Assembly: GCA_965366365.1 (NCBI GenBank)
Contig: CBDUEV010000068.1
Location: forward strand, 1 to 16,229
Direction of reading: 5' to 3'
Length of the DNA: 16,229 bases
DNA from: CBDUEV01 sp965366365
Lineage (GTDB): Bacteria; Actinomycetota; Acidimicrobiia; Spongiisociales; JAENVV01
Numbering within the stretch: the stretch's first letter is position 1; each line of letters starts with the position of its first letter. Under the pieces are notes generated by a model. That model was not told where the DNA came from and ran no database searches. It worked only from the letters and a program-made list of their open reading frames with translations. Shown here piece by piece: positions 1 through 7,115 of the stretch. The position numbers and the translations under genes were made by a program.

Positions 1-322
1 CCGAGGTCAGGAGGTCCTGACCCTGAGCCTGTGCCGCCTCGAGGGCCGAGAGGCTCGCACCGCCGGTCACCACCACTGTCGCTGGTACCTCGCCGCGCCA
101 GACGTCCTCGACGGCGAAGGTGGCGACCCTTCCGTCGAACTGTATGTCCGAGACCGTCCCGACAAAGATCGTGGGCGCTTGGATGAGGGCTTGTTCTATC
201 GAGACGGTCTCCGCGCAAGAGGCGCTGGCGGCAGTCGCCGTCATCGCCCAGAAGCCGACGACGATCGTCGACACGACGCCAATGCCTCTGCGGAGCATCG
301 ATCTGAGAATCGTTGAAACCAT
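1..322 (-). CDS. Secreted protein of unknown function, N-terminal part (cut by the window edge)
   Basis: Reading leftward from an ATG at 322-320, the frame stays open to the window edge for 107 codons. Residues 1-36 look like a signal peptide: arginines at 7, 11 and 12, then a hydrophobic stretch, then TATAASA, with the mature protein starting near SCAETVS. The visible mature part reads APTIFVGTV..., VATFAVEDVWRG and ATVVVTGG, a beta-rich pattern that I associate with secreted actinobacterial proteins of unknown function. This is pattern memory, not a search. A purine-rich AAAGGGG lies 7 bases upstream of the start. The gene is divergent from the beta-helix gene at 569. The C-terminus, including any anchor, is outside the window. 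Confidence 0.75.
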   Translation of the reverse strand, partial: MVSTILRSMLRRGIGVVSTIVVGFWAMTATAASASCAETVSIEQALIQAPTIFVGTVSDIQFDGRVATFAVEDVWRGEVPATVVVTGGASLSALEAAQAQGQDLLTS

Positions 323-568
323 GACGTTCCCCTTTCCCCGGTGTTCTGCATCTGCTGGTGGATGCTTCCCCTATGACGACGTTTGGCTGGCCGTGGTTCC
401 GGGTCGGGCCACCGGCCTCCGAGGGTGAGAGGCACCTGCTCAGGGTGGCCGAATGCGGGGTCGGTTGGCCCTGGCAGCGACGGTCTGCAGCGCGATACGT
501 TGAAACCCGAGGCGGTGGCCTCGTTCCGTGTTCCACTCGAAGAGGGTCGCCGCGGAAAGGAGGGGGAA
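323..568. promoter_or_regulatory. Divergent intergenic region between two secreted-protein genes
   Basis: This 246-base stretch separates two divergently transcribed secreted-protein genes, so it must carry both promoters. I see no convincing -35/-10 pair. A TTGAAA at 500-505 lacks a good -10 partner. A short hairpin (CGAGGC, 4-base loop, GCCTCG) lies at 508-523 in the probable leader of the plus-strand gene. A strong ribosome binding site, AGGAGG within a longer G run, lies at 558-566 and sets the start at 569. Reading frames here on the plus strand look like upstream extensions, not genes. Confidence 0.4.
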
Positions 569-2014
569 ATGCGTTCGAGGTTCCTGGCGATCTTTGTCGC
601 CCCGGTGATGGTGACAGCGCTACTCGTGGCATTGCCCGCATCAGAGGCTGCTCAGGCAGCCGGCTGCGACCCGGAGTATGTCTCCGTGTCCGGTCCCAGG
701 ATCTACGTGGAGCCGACGGGAGTCGACGACACCAGCAACCTTCAATGTGCGCTCGATGCCGCGGCTGCGATGCGTCGCGGTGAGGTGCGGCTCGCTCGAG
801 GAGACTTCTTCACCTCGTTCCTCGCTGTCGAAGGACTCAATGGCACGGTGCGAGGAGCCGGGTCGGAGCTGACTCATGTGTACTCGCTGCCCGAGGGCAT
901 CGACTGCATTGGGCAGTTCGCTCTGACGGGCGAAACGTCCATGCTGAGGTTCGGTGGCGGTGACGTGACCTTGAGAGGTTTCAGCGTCGGCATCGGAGGC
1001 GACCACGTCTGTGAAGCCCCGCGGATCGACTTCGTGAACCCGGATGGGACGGGCGTGAAGGATGGCTCGATCGAAGCGATCGGTGTCCTGGCCAACCTGC
1101 CTGTCGCCGGTCTCTGCCCAGACCCGCAACCCGTTGCTCTCAAGGTGGTCGATCTCGCCGTCGACGGCGACTTGTTCTACGACCTGGAGGGGCCCATCAG
1201 GCTCTGGGACGGGTTCAGTCACGCCATCTTGGCGAGTCCCTTCCATCAGACATATGAGGCTTGTCCTGGTGTCCGCCTCGTGGGCGATATCGTCGTCCAG
1301 AACTCTCGTTTTGACGATGTTCTGCTCGGCGTGACTGCCGTCATGGTCGACGACTCGACCGTCCGGGTGACCGGCAACAGGTTCCACGATTCCTTGTGGG
1401 GTGTGACGATCGTCGACTTCTCCGGCTCCCGTGCCGTGGTGTCGCACAACGACATGGCCGGCGTGCTCTCGTTTGGGGTTTTCGGCATTGCCGATGCGCT
1501 CCCTGGGGATGAGCCATTCCGACTCGATGTGCGCAACAACACGATCGGTGTTCTGGAAGAAGCGGACGGCATCGCGATTCTCGATTTCGCAGGAGAATTC
1601 GTTGGTCAACCGTTGATCGATGCCACCGTGATCGGCAACGAGATCGAACTGGTGGACACTTCGTACAACGGCATCTTCGTGGTCGGTGACCCCGAGGGTC
1701 TGATCGCCGGCAACCATGTGTATGGGTTTGGCAGTGCGGGTGTGACCCTCTTCGCAGATTCCTGGCGAGTCATCGACAACGACTTCACGGGACTCGAGCC
1801 GCTGGACGGCGACGTGGTGGTCCTCGGCAACGAGAACCGCATCGTCTGTCACTCGCCCGACGATGAGGTCCTCGATCTGGGGTTCGACAACGTGACGGTG
1901 GGTTGCTCGGTGATCGCCTTCGGAGAGGATCTCGGCTTGACGACCGAGAGTGAAGCGGCTCGGGTCGAAGCTGCGATGAAGGGTGCCGAAGGAAAGCTCG
2001 GACAGGGATGGTGA
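569..2014 (+). CDS. Secreted right-handed parallel beta-helix (pectate-lyase-like/NosD-like) protein
   Basis: A 481-residue protein. The frame is open upstream to 383, but ATG 569 is chosen because AGGAGG lies 5 bases before it and a signal peptide follows at once: MRSR, a hydrophobic core over about residues 5-22, then small residues ending AQAAG near 31. The mature part opens with a block typical of beta-helix proteins (YVEPTGVDDTSNLQCALDAAA; then GEVRLARGDFF and GTVRGAGSE). It continues in turns with recurring short motifs such as VVQNSRF, VRVTGNRF, AVVSHNDM, DVRNNTI, VIGNEI and IAGNHVYG. These N/D-containing repeats mark the Pectate_lyase_3/beta-helix fold. I see no diagnostic catalytic Asp/Arg set, so carbohydrate lyase activity is unproven; binding or structural roles are equally possible. 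It is probably exported and has no visible anchor. Confidence 0.85.
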   Translation: MRSRFLAIFVAPVMVTALLVALPASEAAQAAGCDPEYVSVSGPRIYVEPTGVDDTSNLQCALDAAAAMRRGEVRLARGDFFTSFLAVEGLNGTVRGAGSELTHVYSLPEGIDCIGQFALTGETSMLRFGGGDVTLRGFSVGIGGDHVCEAPRIDFVNPDGTGVKDGSIEAIGVLANLPVAGLCPDPQPVALKVVDLAVDGDLFYDLEGPIRLWDGFSHAILASPFHQTYEACPGVRLVGDIVVQNSRFDDVLLGVTAVMVDDSTVRVTGNRFHDSLWGVTIVDFSGSRAVVSHNDMAGVLSFGVFGIADALPGDEPFRLDVRNNTIGVLEEADGIAILDFAGEFVGQPLIDATVIGNEIELVDTSYNGIFVVGDPEGLIAGNHVYGFGSAGVTLFADSWRVIDNDFTGLEPLDGDVVVLGNENRIVCHSPDDEVLDLGFDNVTVGCSVIAFGEDLGLTTESEAARVEAAMKGAEGKLGQGW

Positions 2015-2379
2015 GCTGACCTGCCGAGAGGCATGTGGGGTGACCGTGCACGACCTGGGCCAAAAGGGTCGCGGTTGTCGCTGTGCTTGATCGTTGAGAG
2101 GCCGTAGAGCGATCCATCGTTCGTGGCTCGACGACATCGCTTGTCTGCCTTCGACCCGGCATCGCCGCGGAGTCCGGTCACCGCAACCTGCGGCAATGAT
2201 TCGTTTTCCTCCACGGCTGTCCGATGGCGAAGAGATGCTGATGGTTCGCGGGGTTCTCTGCTCGGTCACCGGTGTCGGTATGATGTCGCTCTTGGAGATG
2301 GGGGCATGATGGACCAGGCCGGACACGGGATAGGTAGTCACGTTCCTCGCCAGTTCTGCAGTCCTTCGGTCGTTGCCGA
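2015..2379. other. Intergenic region with possible promoter and short upstream ORF
   Basis: This 365-base gap precedes the membrane-protein gene. I see no convincing terminator after the beta-helix gene. TATGAT at 2279-2284 is a good -10 match but has no recognisable -35. It is followed by GGAG and GGGGG (2294-2304) and then ATG at 2306, which opens a 25-codon frame ending with TGA at 2381-2383. That stop overlaps the TTG at 2380 (TTGA), as in translationally coupled genes. The small peptide (MMDQAGHGIG...) has no recognisable features and may be only a leader. Other frames here show no protein-like character. Confidence 0.35.
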
Positions 2380-3984
2380 TTGACTGCTGAATCGCGCTGG
2401 CCGGCGCCTGCTCCCTCATCTGGAGAAATCACCTTGGCGAGTGGTCTCACCGTTGTTGCGATGATGGTGGTGGCATGGCTCACTCGGGACAGTTGGTTCT
2501 ACGGTGACTACTGGGATTTCTTCCTCGAACGCGACCTGGCAGATATCGCGAGCCTGTTGAAGCCCCACAACCGCCACCTCCAGTTCACCGTGGCGTTGAT
2601 TCATCAAGCCCTCTACGAGTCGTTCGGTCTCGAATTCGCGTGGTTTGGGGCTTTGCGGGTGGTGGGCTACGGCGTCATGACGTTCGTGATGTGGATCGTC
2701 TTGCGGCGCCGAGGCGCGGAGCCCGAGGTGGCGTGGATTGCCCTCGTGGTGTTGCTAGTCCTCGGTGCATCCGGAGTTCTCAATTCCACCAGCATGGGAG
2801 CCTTCTTGGTGCTGCCGGCGGTGGCGGTCGCAGCTTCCATCCTGGACGGTGGCGGTCCGCGCTCGGCGCGCGAATCTGTGTTCCTTGGGGTCTTGATCGT
2901 CGGCATGGTGATCACGACTAGCTCTGGTATCGCCGCGACCGCCGCGATCGCGGTCGTGTCCGTCGCTGCGGGGCGTATCCGACATGCGGCGCTTCCTGTC
3001 CTTGCCGGCGTCGCCGTCTACGGCCTATGGCTCGTTTCCTTCCAAGGCGACAACGCGGGGGCCCGCCTACCGACACTGGAGACTGTGGCGGCGATTCCCG
3101 GTTCCATGATCCGCATGGTGGGCGCGGCCGCTGCGCGAACCCTGGTGCTTCCCAGTTCATGGGCCGGGTTCGTCGCCGTTGTGCTCATCGCCTTGGTCGC
3201 CATCTGGTTCCGGCAGGGTCGGCTGACCAAGTTCGACGCCGTATGGCTTCTCATGAGTGCCGCCTACATCGTCATGGTGACCGTGGTGCGGGTTGGTACT
3301 GGGCGACAGGACCCGGAGAATATTCGGTTCGGGTTCATCCTGACCTGGCTGATAGTCCCCGCACTGGTACCCCACATCCGTCTCCCATCGAACGATCAAC
3401 TCAAGAGAGTGGTCATCGTGGCGGCACTGGTCTTCTTGGGTGTCGGCAACCTCCTCATCTTCTCGCAGGAAGCCGATCGCTGGGAGGTGGTGAGCCGGGA
3501 AACGCGGGACCACCTGAGCGCTGTGGCATCCCTGTTGCTCGAAGGAGAGCCGGCCGTGTCCGAAGCGGAGTTGGAGTTTCCCGAAGGCGGCGAGGCGCGA
3601 CGGGGGTTCTTCACGGTTGCCGGCGTCCGCGAGTTCCTCGGTACGGGATGGGAGCCGCAAGGTGAGTACGACGCAGACGCAATCGAAAGGGCTCGCGGGA
3701 TCCTTCGTTTTCACGTGGTGCGCGGTGGGGCGGGATCGGGATGCGTGAGGGTGTTTGCCGGCCAGACACACGTCGTGGCAGCCGGTGCACAGCCAGTATT
3801 GGTCCTTCGCTCGATCGAGGAGGTGTCGGCGCGGATCCTCCACGAGGATGATTGGGGTTCGGGCTTTCGTGAGCTCCAGTTCGTGGGCGGTCAGACCGTC
3901 ACTCACCTCGGCGATGCAGCCGCGACCATCAGTATCGCCGTCACTGAGGGAGGGCCTCTCCGAGTCTGCACGCCGGCCGGTTGA
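2380..3984 (+). CDS. Multi-pass membrane protein resembling GT-C type glycosyltransferases
   Basis: A 534-residue protein with about 11 hydrophobic segments between residues 19 and 361, followed by a hydrophilic C-terminal domain of about 170 residues. The loop after the first segment carries GDYWDFFLERD and LLKPHNRH (about 42-66). This resembles the acidic DDW...RPHNEH loop of actinobacterial GT-C-like proteins, where acidic residues serve polyprenyl-phosphate-sugar-dependent transfer. The GT-C assignment rests on topology and this motif only. The start is uncertain. TTG 2380 overlaps the stop of a short upstream frame, whereas TTG 2434 has GGAG 8 bases before it and would remove 18 hydrophilic residues; 2434 may well be correct. 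No glycosylation partner genes are adjacent. A role in cell-surface glycan or glycoprotein assembly is inference. Confidence 0.8.
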   Translation: MTAESRWPAPAPSSGEITLASGLTVVAMMVVAWLTRDSWFYGDYWDFFLERDLADIASLLKPHNRHLQFTVALIHQALYESFGLEFAWFGALRVVGYGVMTFVMWIVLRRRGAEPEVAWIALVVLLVLGASGVLNSTSMGAFLVLPAVAVAASILDGGGPRSARESVFLGVLIVGMVITTSSGIAATAAIAVVSVAAGRIRHAALPVLAGVAVYGLWLVSFQGDNAGARLPTLETVAAIPGSMIRMVGAAAARTLVLPSSWAGFVAVVLIALVAIWFRQGRLTKFDAVWLLMSAAYIVMVTVVRVGTGRQDPENIRFGFILTWLIVPALVPHIRLPSNDQLKRVVIVAALVFLGVGNLLIFSQEADRWEVVSRETRDHLSAVASLLLEGEPAVSEAELEFPEGGEARRGFFTVAGVREFLGTGWEPQGEYDADAIERARGILRFHVVRGGAGSGCVRVFAGQTHVVAAGAQPVLVLRSIEEVSARILHEDDWGSGFRELQFVGGQTVTHLGDAAATISIAVTEGGPLRVCTPAG

Positions 3985-4177
3985 GCGCCGGGTGTGGAAC
4001 ACGCTGGCCCAGCCCTTCTCCCTCGATAGGCCTAGCGTGCACTAGGGCCCAACTCCTCTGGAGCCCGGGGACGGCTGGTCTGAGACTGGAGAGGCAACGT
4101 CCGTTGGGGGGAGGCTGACGGTGAGTGTTCCTTTGGGGCCGGTCAGGTGCTCTTCCCGCGAGTTTGGGGGTCTTCGT

Positions 4178-4783
4178 ATGCTCAAGCGCTACGGCTTGAT
4201 TCAGCTCATTGTCGCCATCCTCGTGTTTTCCACGATTCCGATGGCGATGGCCGGACCGGGTGGAACGGATCGACCGTTCAAAGGAGAGGCTTCGGGTCTC
4301 ATCCAGTTCGGCGGAGAGGGTAACCCGGATGGTCTGACCAACGTCCTCTCATGCGACGAGGCCAACTTGCCCGGCGTTCCTCCCGAGGTCGTCGAGTATT
4401 TTCGGGTGACCACGTTCACCAGCGCAGATGGTCGGGGCAGCCATCTTGGTCGCACGCACCTCGAGTTCGCCCATTGCCCAGGTCTGACCGGCCTAGTGGG
4501 CGGACAGTTGGCCATGATCGCCGCCAACGGTGATGTGCTGTACGGCGAATACGACGGCGTATACGCGGAAGACGGGATCCACGTTTTCGTGGAGTTCCTG
4601 CCTGAGATCACGGAGGGATCCTGCGTGCTGCTCAACGATGCGCCCTGCGAGAGCACTGGCCGGTTCGCCGATGCGAGCGGGCACGCGGAGATGATTGCGT
4701 TTGGCGTTCAAACAGATCCGGACGATCCATTCGTTCCGTGGTCCTGGTGGGCAACGTGGACCGGAGGGGAACTCAGCTACTGA
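4178..4783 (+). CDS. Small secreted protein, possible allene-oxide-cyclase-like barrel
   Basis: A 201-residue protein. The signal peptide is canonical (MLKRYG, hydrophobic core, then PMAMA followed by GPGG, cleavage near residue 25). The mature part alternates Gly-rich turns and beta strands: GEASGLIQFG, VTTFTSADGRGSHLG, GDVLYGEYDG, then TGRFADASGHAEM and a final WWATWTGGELSY. The last two resemble the closing strands of small eight-stranded barrels (AOC/dirigent-like). This is inference from pattern. Three cysteines lie in the mature part. A GTG at 4121 in the same frame has an excellent ribosome binding site (GGGGGGAGG, 6-base gap) and would add 19 residues before the signal peptide. I prefer 4178 for its compact signal peptide, but 4121 remains a real alternative. 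The gene ends 16 bases before a strong hairpin. Confidence 0.75.
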   Translation: MLKRYGLIQLIVAILVFSTIPMAMAGPGGTDRPFKGEASGLIQFGGEGNPDGLTNVLSCDEANLPGVPPEVVEYFRVTTFTSADGRGSHLGRTHLEFAHCPGLTGLVGGQLAMIAANGDVLYGEYDGVYAEDGIHVFVEFLPEITEGSCVLLNDAPCESTGRFADASGHAEMIAFGVQTDPDDPFVPWSWWATWTGGELSY

Positions 4784-4799
4784 CACAAAGACGGGATCC

Positions 4800-4830
4800 G
4801 GGAGTCCAGGCGGAACACGCCTGGACTCCC
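4800..4830. terminator. Perfect 13-bp hairpin, probable bidirectional terminator
   Basis: The arms at 4800-4812 (GGGAGTCCAGGCG) and 4818-4830 are exact reverse complements around a 5-base loop (GAACA). The hairpin begins 16 bases after the stop of the plus-strand gene and lies between convergent transcripts. It is followed on the plus strand by TATCTCTATG, and on the minus strand by a T-rich CCCGTCTTTGTGTC. Neither is a full T run, but both are consistent with a weak intrinsic terminator usable in both directions. Confidence 0.75.
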
Positions 4831-4890
4831 TATCTCTATGAGGGGGACAGCGACCGTCATCACCTGAATTGCCCAGCCGCTGCGACCACC

Positions 4891-4960
4891 CGAGCCTGTC
4901 AGAGGCTCGCGCCCCAGGGGCGGATGCCCCGGACACGGGTGGGCGTGCCGCGGATGATCG
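4891..4960. repeat. 70-bp direct repeat, left copy (PPOX gene tail)
   Basis: Ungapped comparison with 5921-5990 gives 9 mismatches in 70 columns, counted by eye (about 87% identity), at an offset of 1030 bases. The repeat extends about 8 bases past the stop codon. Similarity drops sharply beyond 4960/5990 and is absent left of 4891/5921. It brackets a 960-bp segment containing the lipoprotein gene. Confidence 0.8.
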
Positions 4961-4972
4961 AGCCGTTCCGCG
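4899..4972 (-). pseudogene. 3'-terminal remnant of a PPOX-class oxidoreductase gene
   Basis: Read on the minus strand and ending at the TGA at 4901-4899, the sequence encodes NGSIIRGTPTRVRGIRPWGASL. The intact oxidoreductase encoded at 5929-6354 ends in PDGLIIRVTPTRVRGMGPWGTSL. The two stretches are in register and in the same reading frame. No start codon and no upstream part of the family are present: beyond about 4972 the similarity is lost, and the lipoprotein gene ends at 5017. The remnant is therefore a non-functional 3' tail of about 24 codons. It could be the end of a deleted tandem paralogue or a tail duplicated by an insertion event. Confidence 0.7.
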
Positions 4973-5016
4973 GTTGTCGGCCCGGTGTTATCGGAGGCGC
5001 AGCAGGGGAATCTCGC

Positions 5017-5742
5017 TCAGCGGAACGTGCAGATGAACCCGGCCCAGTACGAGACCACGAAGGCATCGTCCGAACCATCGGAGAGCAGGCCGCCCAGGCC
5101 CAGGCCGTCGTCGCTCGAGTAGAACTCCGTGCCGAGCGTCGATTCGAAGATCGTCACGTCCCAGCCGGAGGTGAGGTCCGAGACGCTCGAGCCCAGGCCG
5201 ACTCCCATCATGTCGGTGACGGGCGACCCTATGTTGAGGAACCAGGCCATGAGGCCGTCCGGTGAAAACTCGAGCTGGATGGCATCCCACGAGGCAACAC
5301 CTGCCTGGTCGTTCGGGCACTCGGGGTTGCCGGGGCTCACTTCTCCTGCCTCGCCGAGGGCGGCATCGACGGCTGCTACCACCTGATCTTGGGCGGTCCC
5401 AAACGGCAGCTGGGTCGTTGAGCCGGTTGTGGTGTCAACGAGGACCAACCCGTCAGGCGCCACGGCGAGTGTGACGGCGGCGACAGGGGTGGTCGTGGTC
5501 GGCGCAACCGTCGTTGTGGTTGCGGGGATCGTCGTGGTGGTGGGTGCAGTAGTCGTGGGTGCCGGGACCGTGGTCGTCGTCGATGGGGCTTCGGTGGTCG
5601 TGCTCAGAGCGGTGGTGATGGAGGCCGACGGTTCGTCAGCATCACCACACGCCGCCAAACCCAAGGCAAGCAACGAGACGATCGCGCCCATCCGGAATCG
5701 GCGTGATCGTGCACTGAGGTGGGGGAAAGGGGCGTTGTCCAT
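5017..5742 (-). CDS. Lipoprotein with Thr/Pro/Ala-rich linker
   Basis: A 241-residue protein starting at the ATG 5742-5740. The N-terminus has several arginines (residues 12-17), a hydrophobic stretch and the lipobox LGLAAC, making Cys32 the likely lipidated residue. Residues of about 42-90 are almost entirely Thr, Pro, Ala and Val (TTTT blocks), a flexible spacer of the kind common in actinobacterial surface lipoproteins. The C-terminal part (about 90-241) is a compact acidic domain beginning VTLAVAPDGLVLVDTTTG. It contains PECPNDQAGVASWDAIQLEF and ends in YWAGFICTFR, with cysteines near both ends that could pair. I do not recognise a named family. The ribosome binding site is weak. The gene lies between the intact oxidoreductase and the remnant of its 3' end, and may be cotranscribed with the oxidoreductase. 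Confidence 0.8.
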   Translation of the reverse strand: MDNAPFPHLSARSRRFRMGAIVSLLALGLAACGDADEPSASITTALSTTTEAPSTTTTVPAPTTTAPTTTTIPATTTTVAPTTTTPVAAVTLAVAPDGLVLVDTTTGSTTQLPFGTAQDQVVAAVDAALGEAGEVSPGNPECPNDQAGVASWDAIQLEFSPDGLMAWFLNIGSPVTDMMGVGLGSSVSDLTSGWDVTIFESTLGTEFYSSDDGLGLGGLLSDGSDDAFVVSYWAGFICTFR

Positions 5743-5920
5743 CGTGATGTTCTCTCTGGTGGGGTTGGTCGTTGGCGGAGCGGAACAGTAGCTGGAAGTC
5801 GGCCGTTCCGGTGTTGCGTTGGATGGGTTCAGGGCAGGGGCGTGGAAGGGGCGCGTTGCCCGGCGGTAGCCGTCGGTTGAGCTGCCGTGCCGGGGCTGCC
5901 GTCCCTGGAAGGCTCGTGTC

Positions 5921-5990
5921 CGAACCCGTCAGAGGCTCGTGCCCCAGGGGCCCATTCCCCGGACACGGGTGGGCGTGACCCGGATGATCA
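5921..5990. repeat. 70-bp direct repeat, right copy (within intact PPOX gene)
   Basis: This is the partner of the repeat at 4891-4960. It comprises the last 62 bases of the intact oxidoreductase gene plus 8 bases of downstream sequence. Confidence 0.8.
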
Positions 5991-6354
5991 GGCCATCGGG
6001 AGGGTTCGGCATGGGAGGGAAGTCAGTGCCTGGCCCGACGTACCGCTGGGCGAGGTCGTGCAGTAGTTGAGGGGCGCCGCCTTCGGTGATCCGGGCGGTG
6101 CCTTCGACGACGAGGTAGTTCTGCATGCCGTACTGGGCACCGTCCGCTTCGATCGACAGCGATACCCGCGGGTCGCGTGTGATGTTGGCGACCTTGCGAT
6201 CGGGCTGCAGTTTACCGATCACGATCTCGTCGCCTTCGAGGCCCACCCAGACAATGGTCGTGTGGGGTCGACCGTCGGCGGCGATGGTGGTGAAGTGGGC
6301 GAGGCGCCCCGATTCGATGACGGCTCGGGCTTCGGGGCTCAACGTGTCGGCCAT
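5929..6354 (-). CDS. PPOX-class (F420/flavin-dependent) oxidoreductase
   Basis: A 141-residue split-barrel protein of the pyridoxamine-5'-phosphate-oxidase-like superfamily, matching the usual length of the actinobacterial Rv1155-type proteins. The familiar order is visible: LAHFTTIAADGRPHTTIVWV (about 18-37), EIVIGKLQPDRKVANITRDPRVSLSI (about 43-68) with the basic residues that usually contact cofactor phosphate, YLVVEGTARI (80-89), and a final IIRVTPTRVRGMGPWG. Family members reduce or bind F420 or flavins; the substrate cannot be read from sequence. The start has a GGAAGGAA ribosome binding site a few bases upstream. It is divergent from the secreted protein at 6436. A decayed copy of its last codons lies 1 kb downstream. 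Confidence 0.9.
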   Translation of the reverse strand: MADTLSPEARAVIESGRLAHFTTIAADGRPHTTIVWVGLEGDEIVIGKLQPDRKVANITRDPRVSLSIEADGAQYGMQNYLVVEGTARITEGGAPQLLHDLAQRYVGPGTDFPPMPNPPDGLIIRVTPTRVRGMGPWGTSL

Positions 6355-6435
6355 GGTGTTCCTTCCTGATCACAATTCGGACGTCGCTGAGAATGGCCCG
6401 TTGGGTAAAATTCCGCAACGAGAGGAGGATCTGAG

Positions 6436-7044
6436 ATGCGAAGAATCGTGTCGCTGGTGGTGGTGGTTCTCTTGACGGTCTCAGCAGCGCCAGTCGCGTC
6501 TGCGACCGACCCATATGACTGGGCAAACCAAACCGACCACGAATATGCGAATGGTTGGGTGGTCGGGCCCTGCGGAGGGGAAGCGCCCGTCGCCTGCATA
6601 TTCCGCAATGGACGATGGCTCGGGGTGATCAACCACGGCGCCATGCCAGTCTCCGACCTGCCCGATGGTGTGGAGGGGGACCAGGCGGTCTTGGACTACG
6701 TGGCGCGCGACATTCTGCGATCGTTCCGGAAGGATCGCGCCATCGGTTGTCCAGGGTATGAGTTCCAGGCAAGTCCCCCCGCGTCCGCCGAGGTCGCCTT
6801 TTCCGACGGCCGGGCGGTCGGTTTCTCGCTGACGAAGGATGGGGCCACCACCGAGTTGAATACTTGGCGTTTGGCCGTCGAAGATGGATTCGTCCATTGG
6901 ATCACCGTCGGTGCGGCCAGTCCTCGCGCCTGTCTGGGTGATCCCGACGCGCCGGTTCTGTCGCTGAGGGCGTGGAGAACGTTCGAAGACGCATTCGACA
7001 CCCTGGCTTCCACCAGTTTGCTGGGGCCGCCACCCGGCTACTGA
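6436..7044 (+). CDS. Secreted protein of unknown function
   Basis: A 202-residue protein with a clear signal peptide (MRRIVSL, hydrophobic core, then SAAPVASA, cleavage near 23). GAGGAGG lies 8 bases before the ATG. The mature part has four cysteines (in GPCGGE, VACIF, IGCPGY and RACLGD), enough for two disulfides. It also has aromatic-rich segments (DPYDWANQTDHEYANGW at the mature N-terminus and VEDGFVHWITVG late on) and a long helix-like stretch, DYVARDILRSFRKDRAIGC. I do not recognise a family. It is convergent with the FAD oxidoreductase gene, 71 bases away. No membrane anchor is present, so it is probably released or wall-associated. Confidence 0.75.
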   Translation: MRRIVSLVVVVLLTVSAAPVASATDPYDWANQTDHEYANGWVVGPCGGEAPVACIFRNGRWLGVINHGAMPVSDLPDGVEGDQAVLDYVARDILRSFRKDRAIGCPGYEFQASPPASAEVAFSDGRAVGFSLTKDGATTELNTWRLAVEDGFVHWITVGAASPRACLGDPDAPVLSLRAWRTFEDAFDTLASTSLLGPPPGY

Positions 7045-7115
7045 TCGCTACGGCTCCTGGCCGGGTTCTGACCGGGAAGAATGAACGACACTGCGTCGGT
7101 CGCCACGGCCTGTTC

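Noticed and set aside
641..2419. A 592-codon open frame on the minus strand opposite the beta-helix gene
   Set aside because: It has no family pattern, is rich in His/Asp/Arg as expected of an antisense frame of GC-rich coding DNA, and the plus-strand protein has a signal peptide, ribosome binding site and beta-helix repeats.
5460..5600. Repetitive GTGGTGGTCGT-like DNA on the plus strand, possibly a tandem repeat array
   Set aside because: It is the complement of Thr-rich linker codons in the lipoprotein gene; unit length and phase are irregular. The same applies to about 13270-13400.
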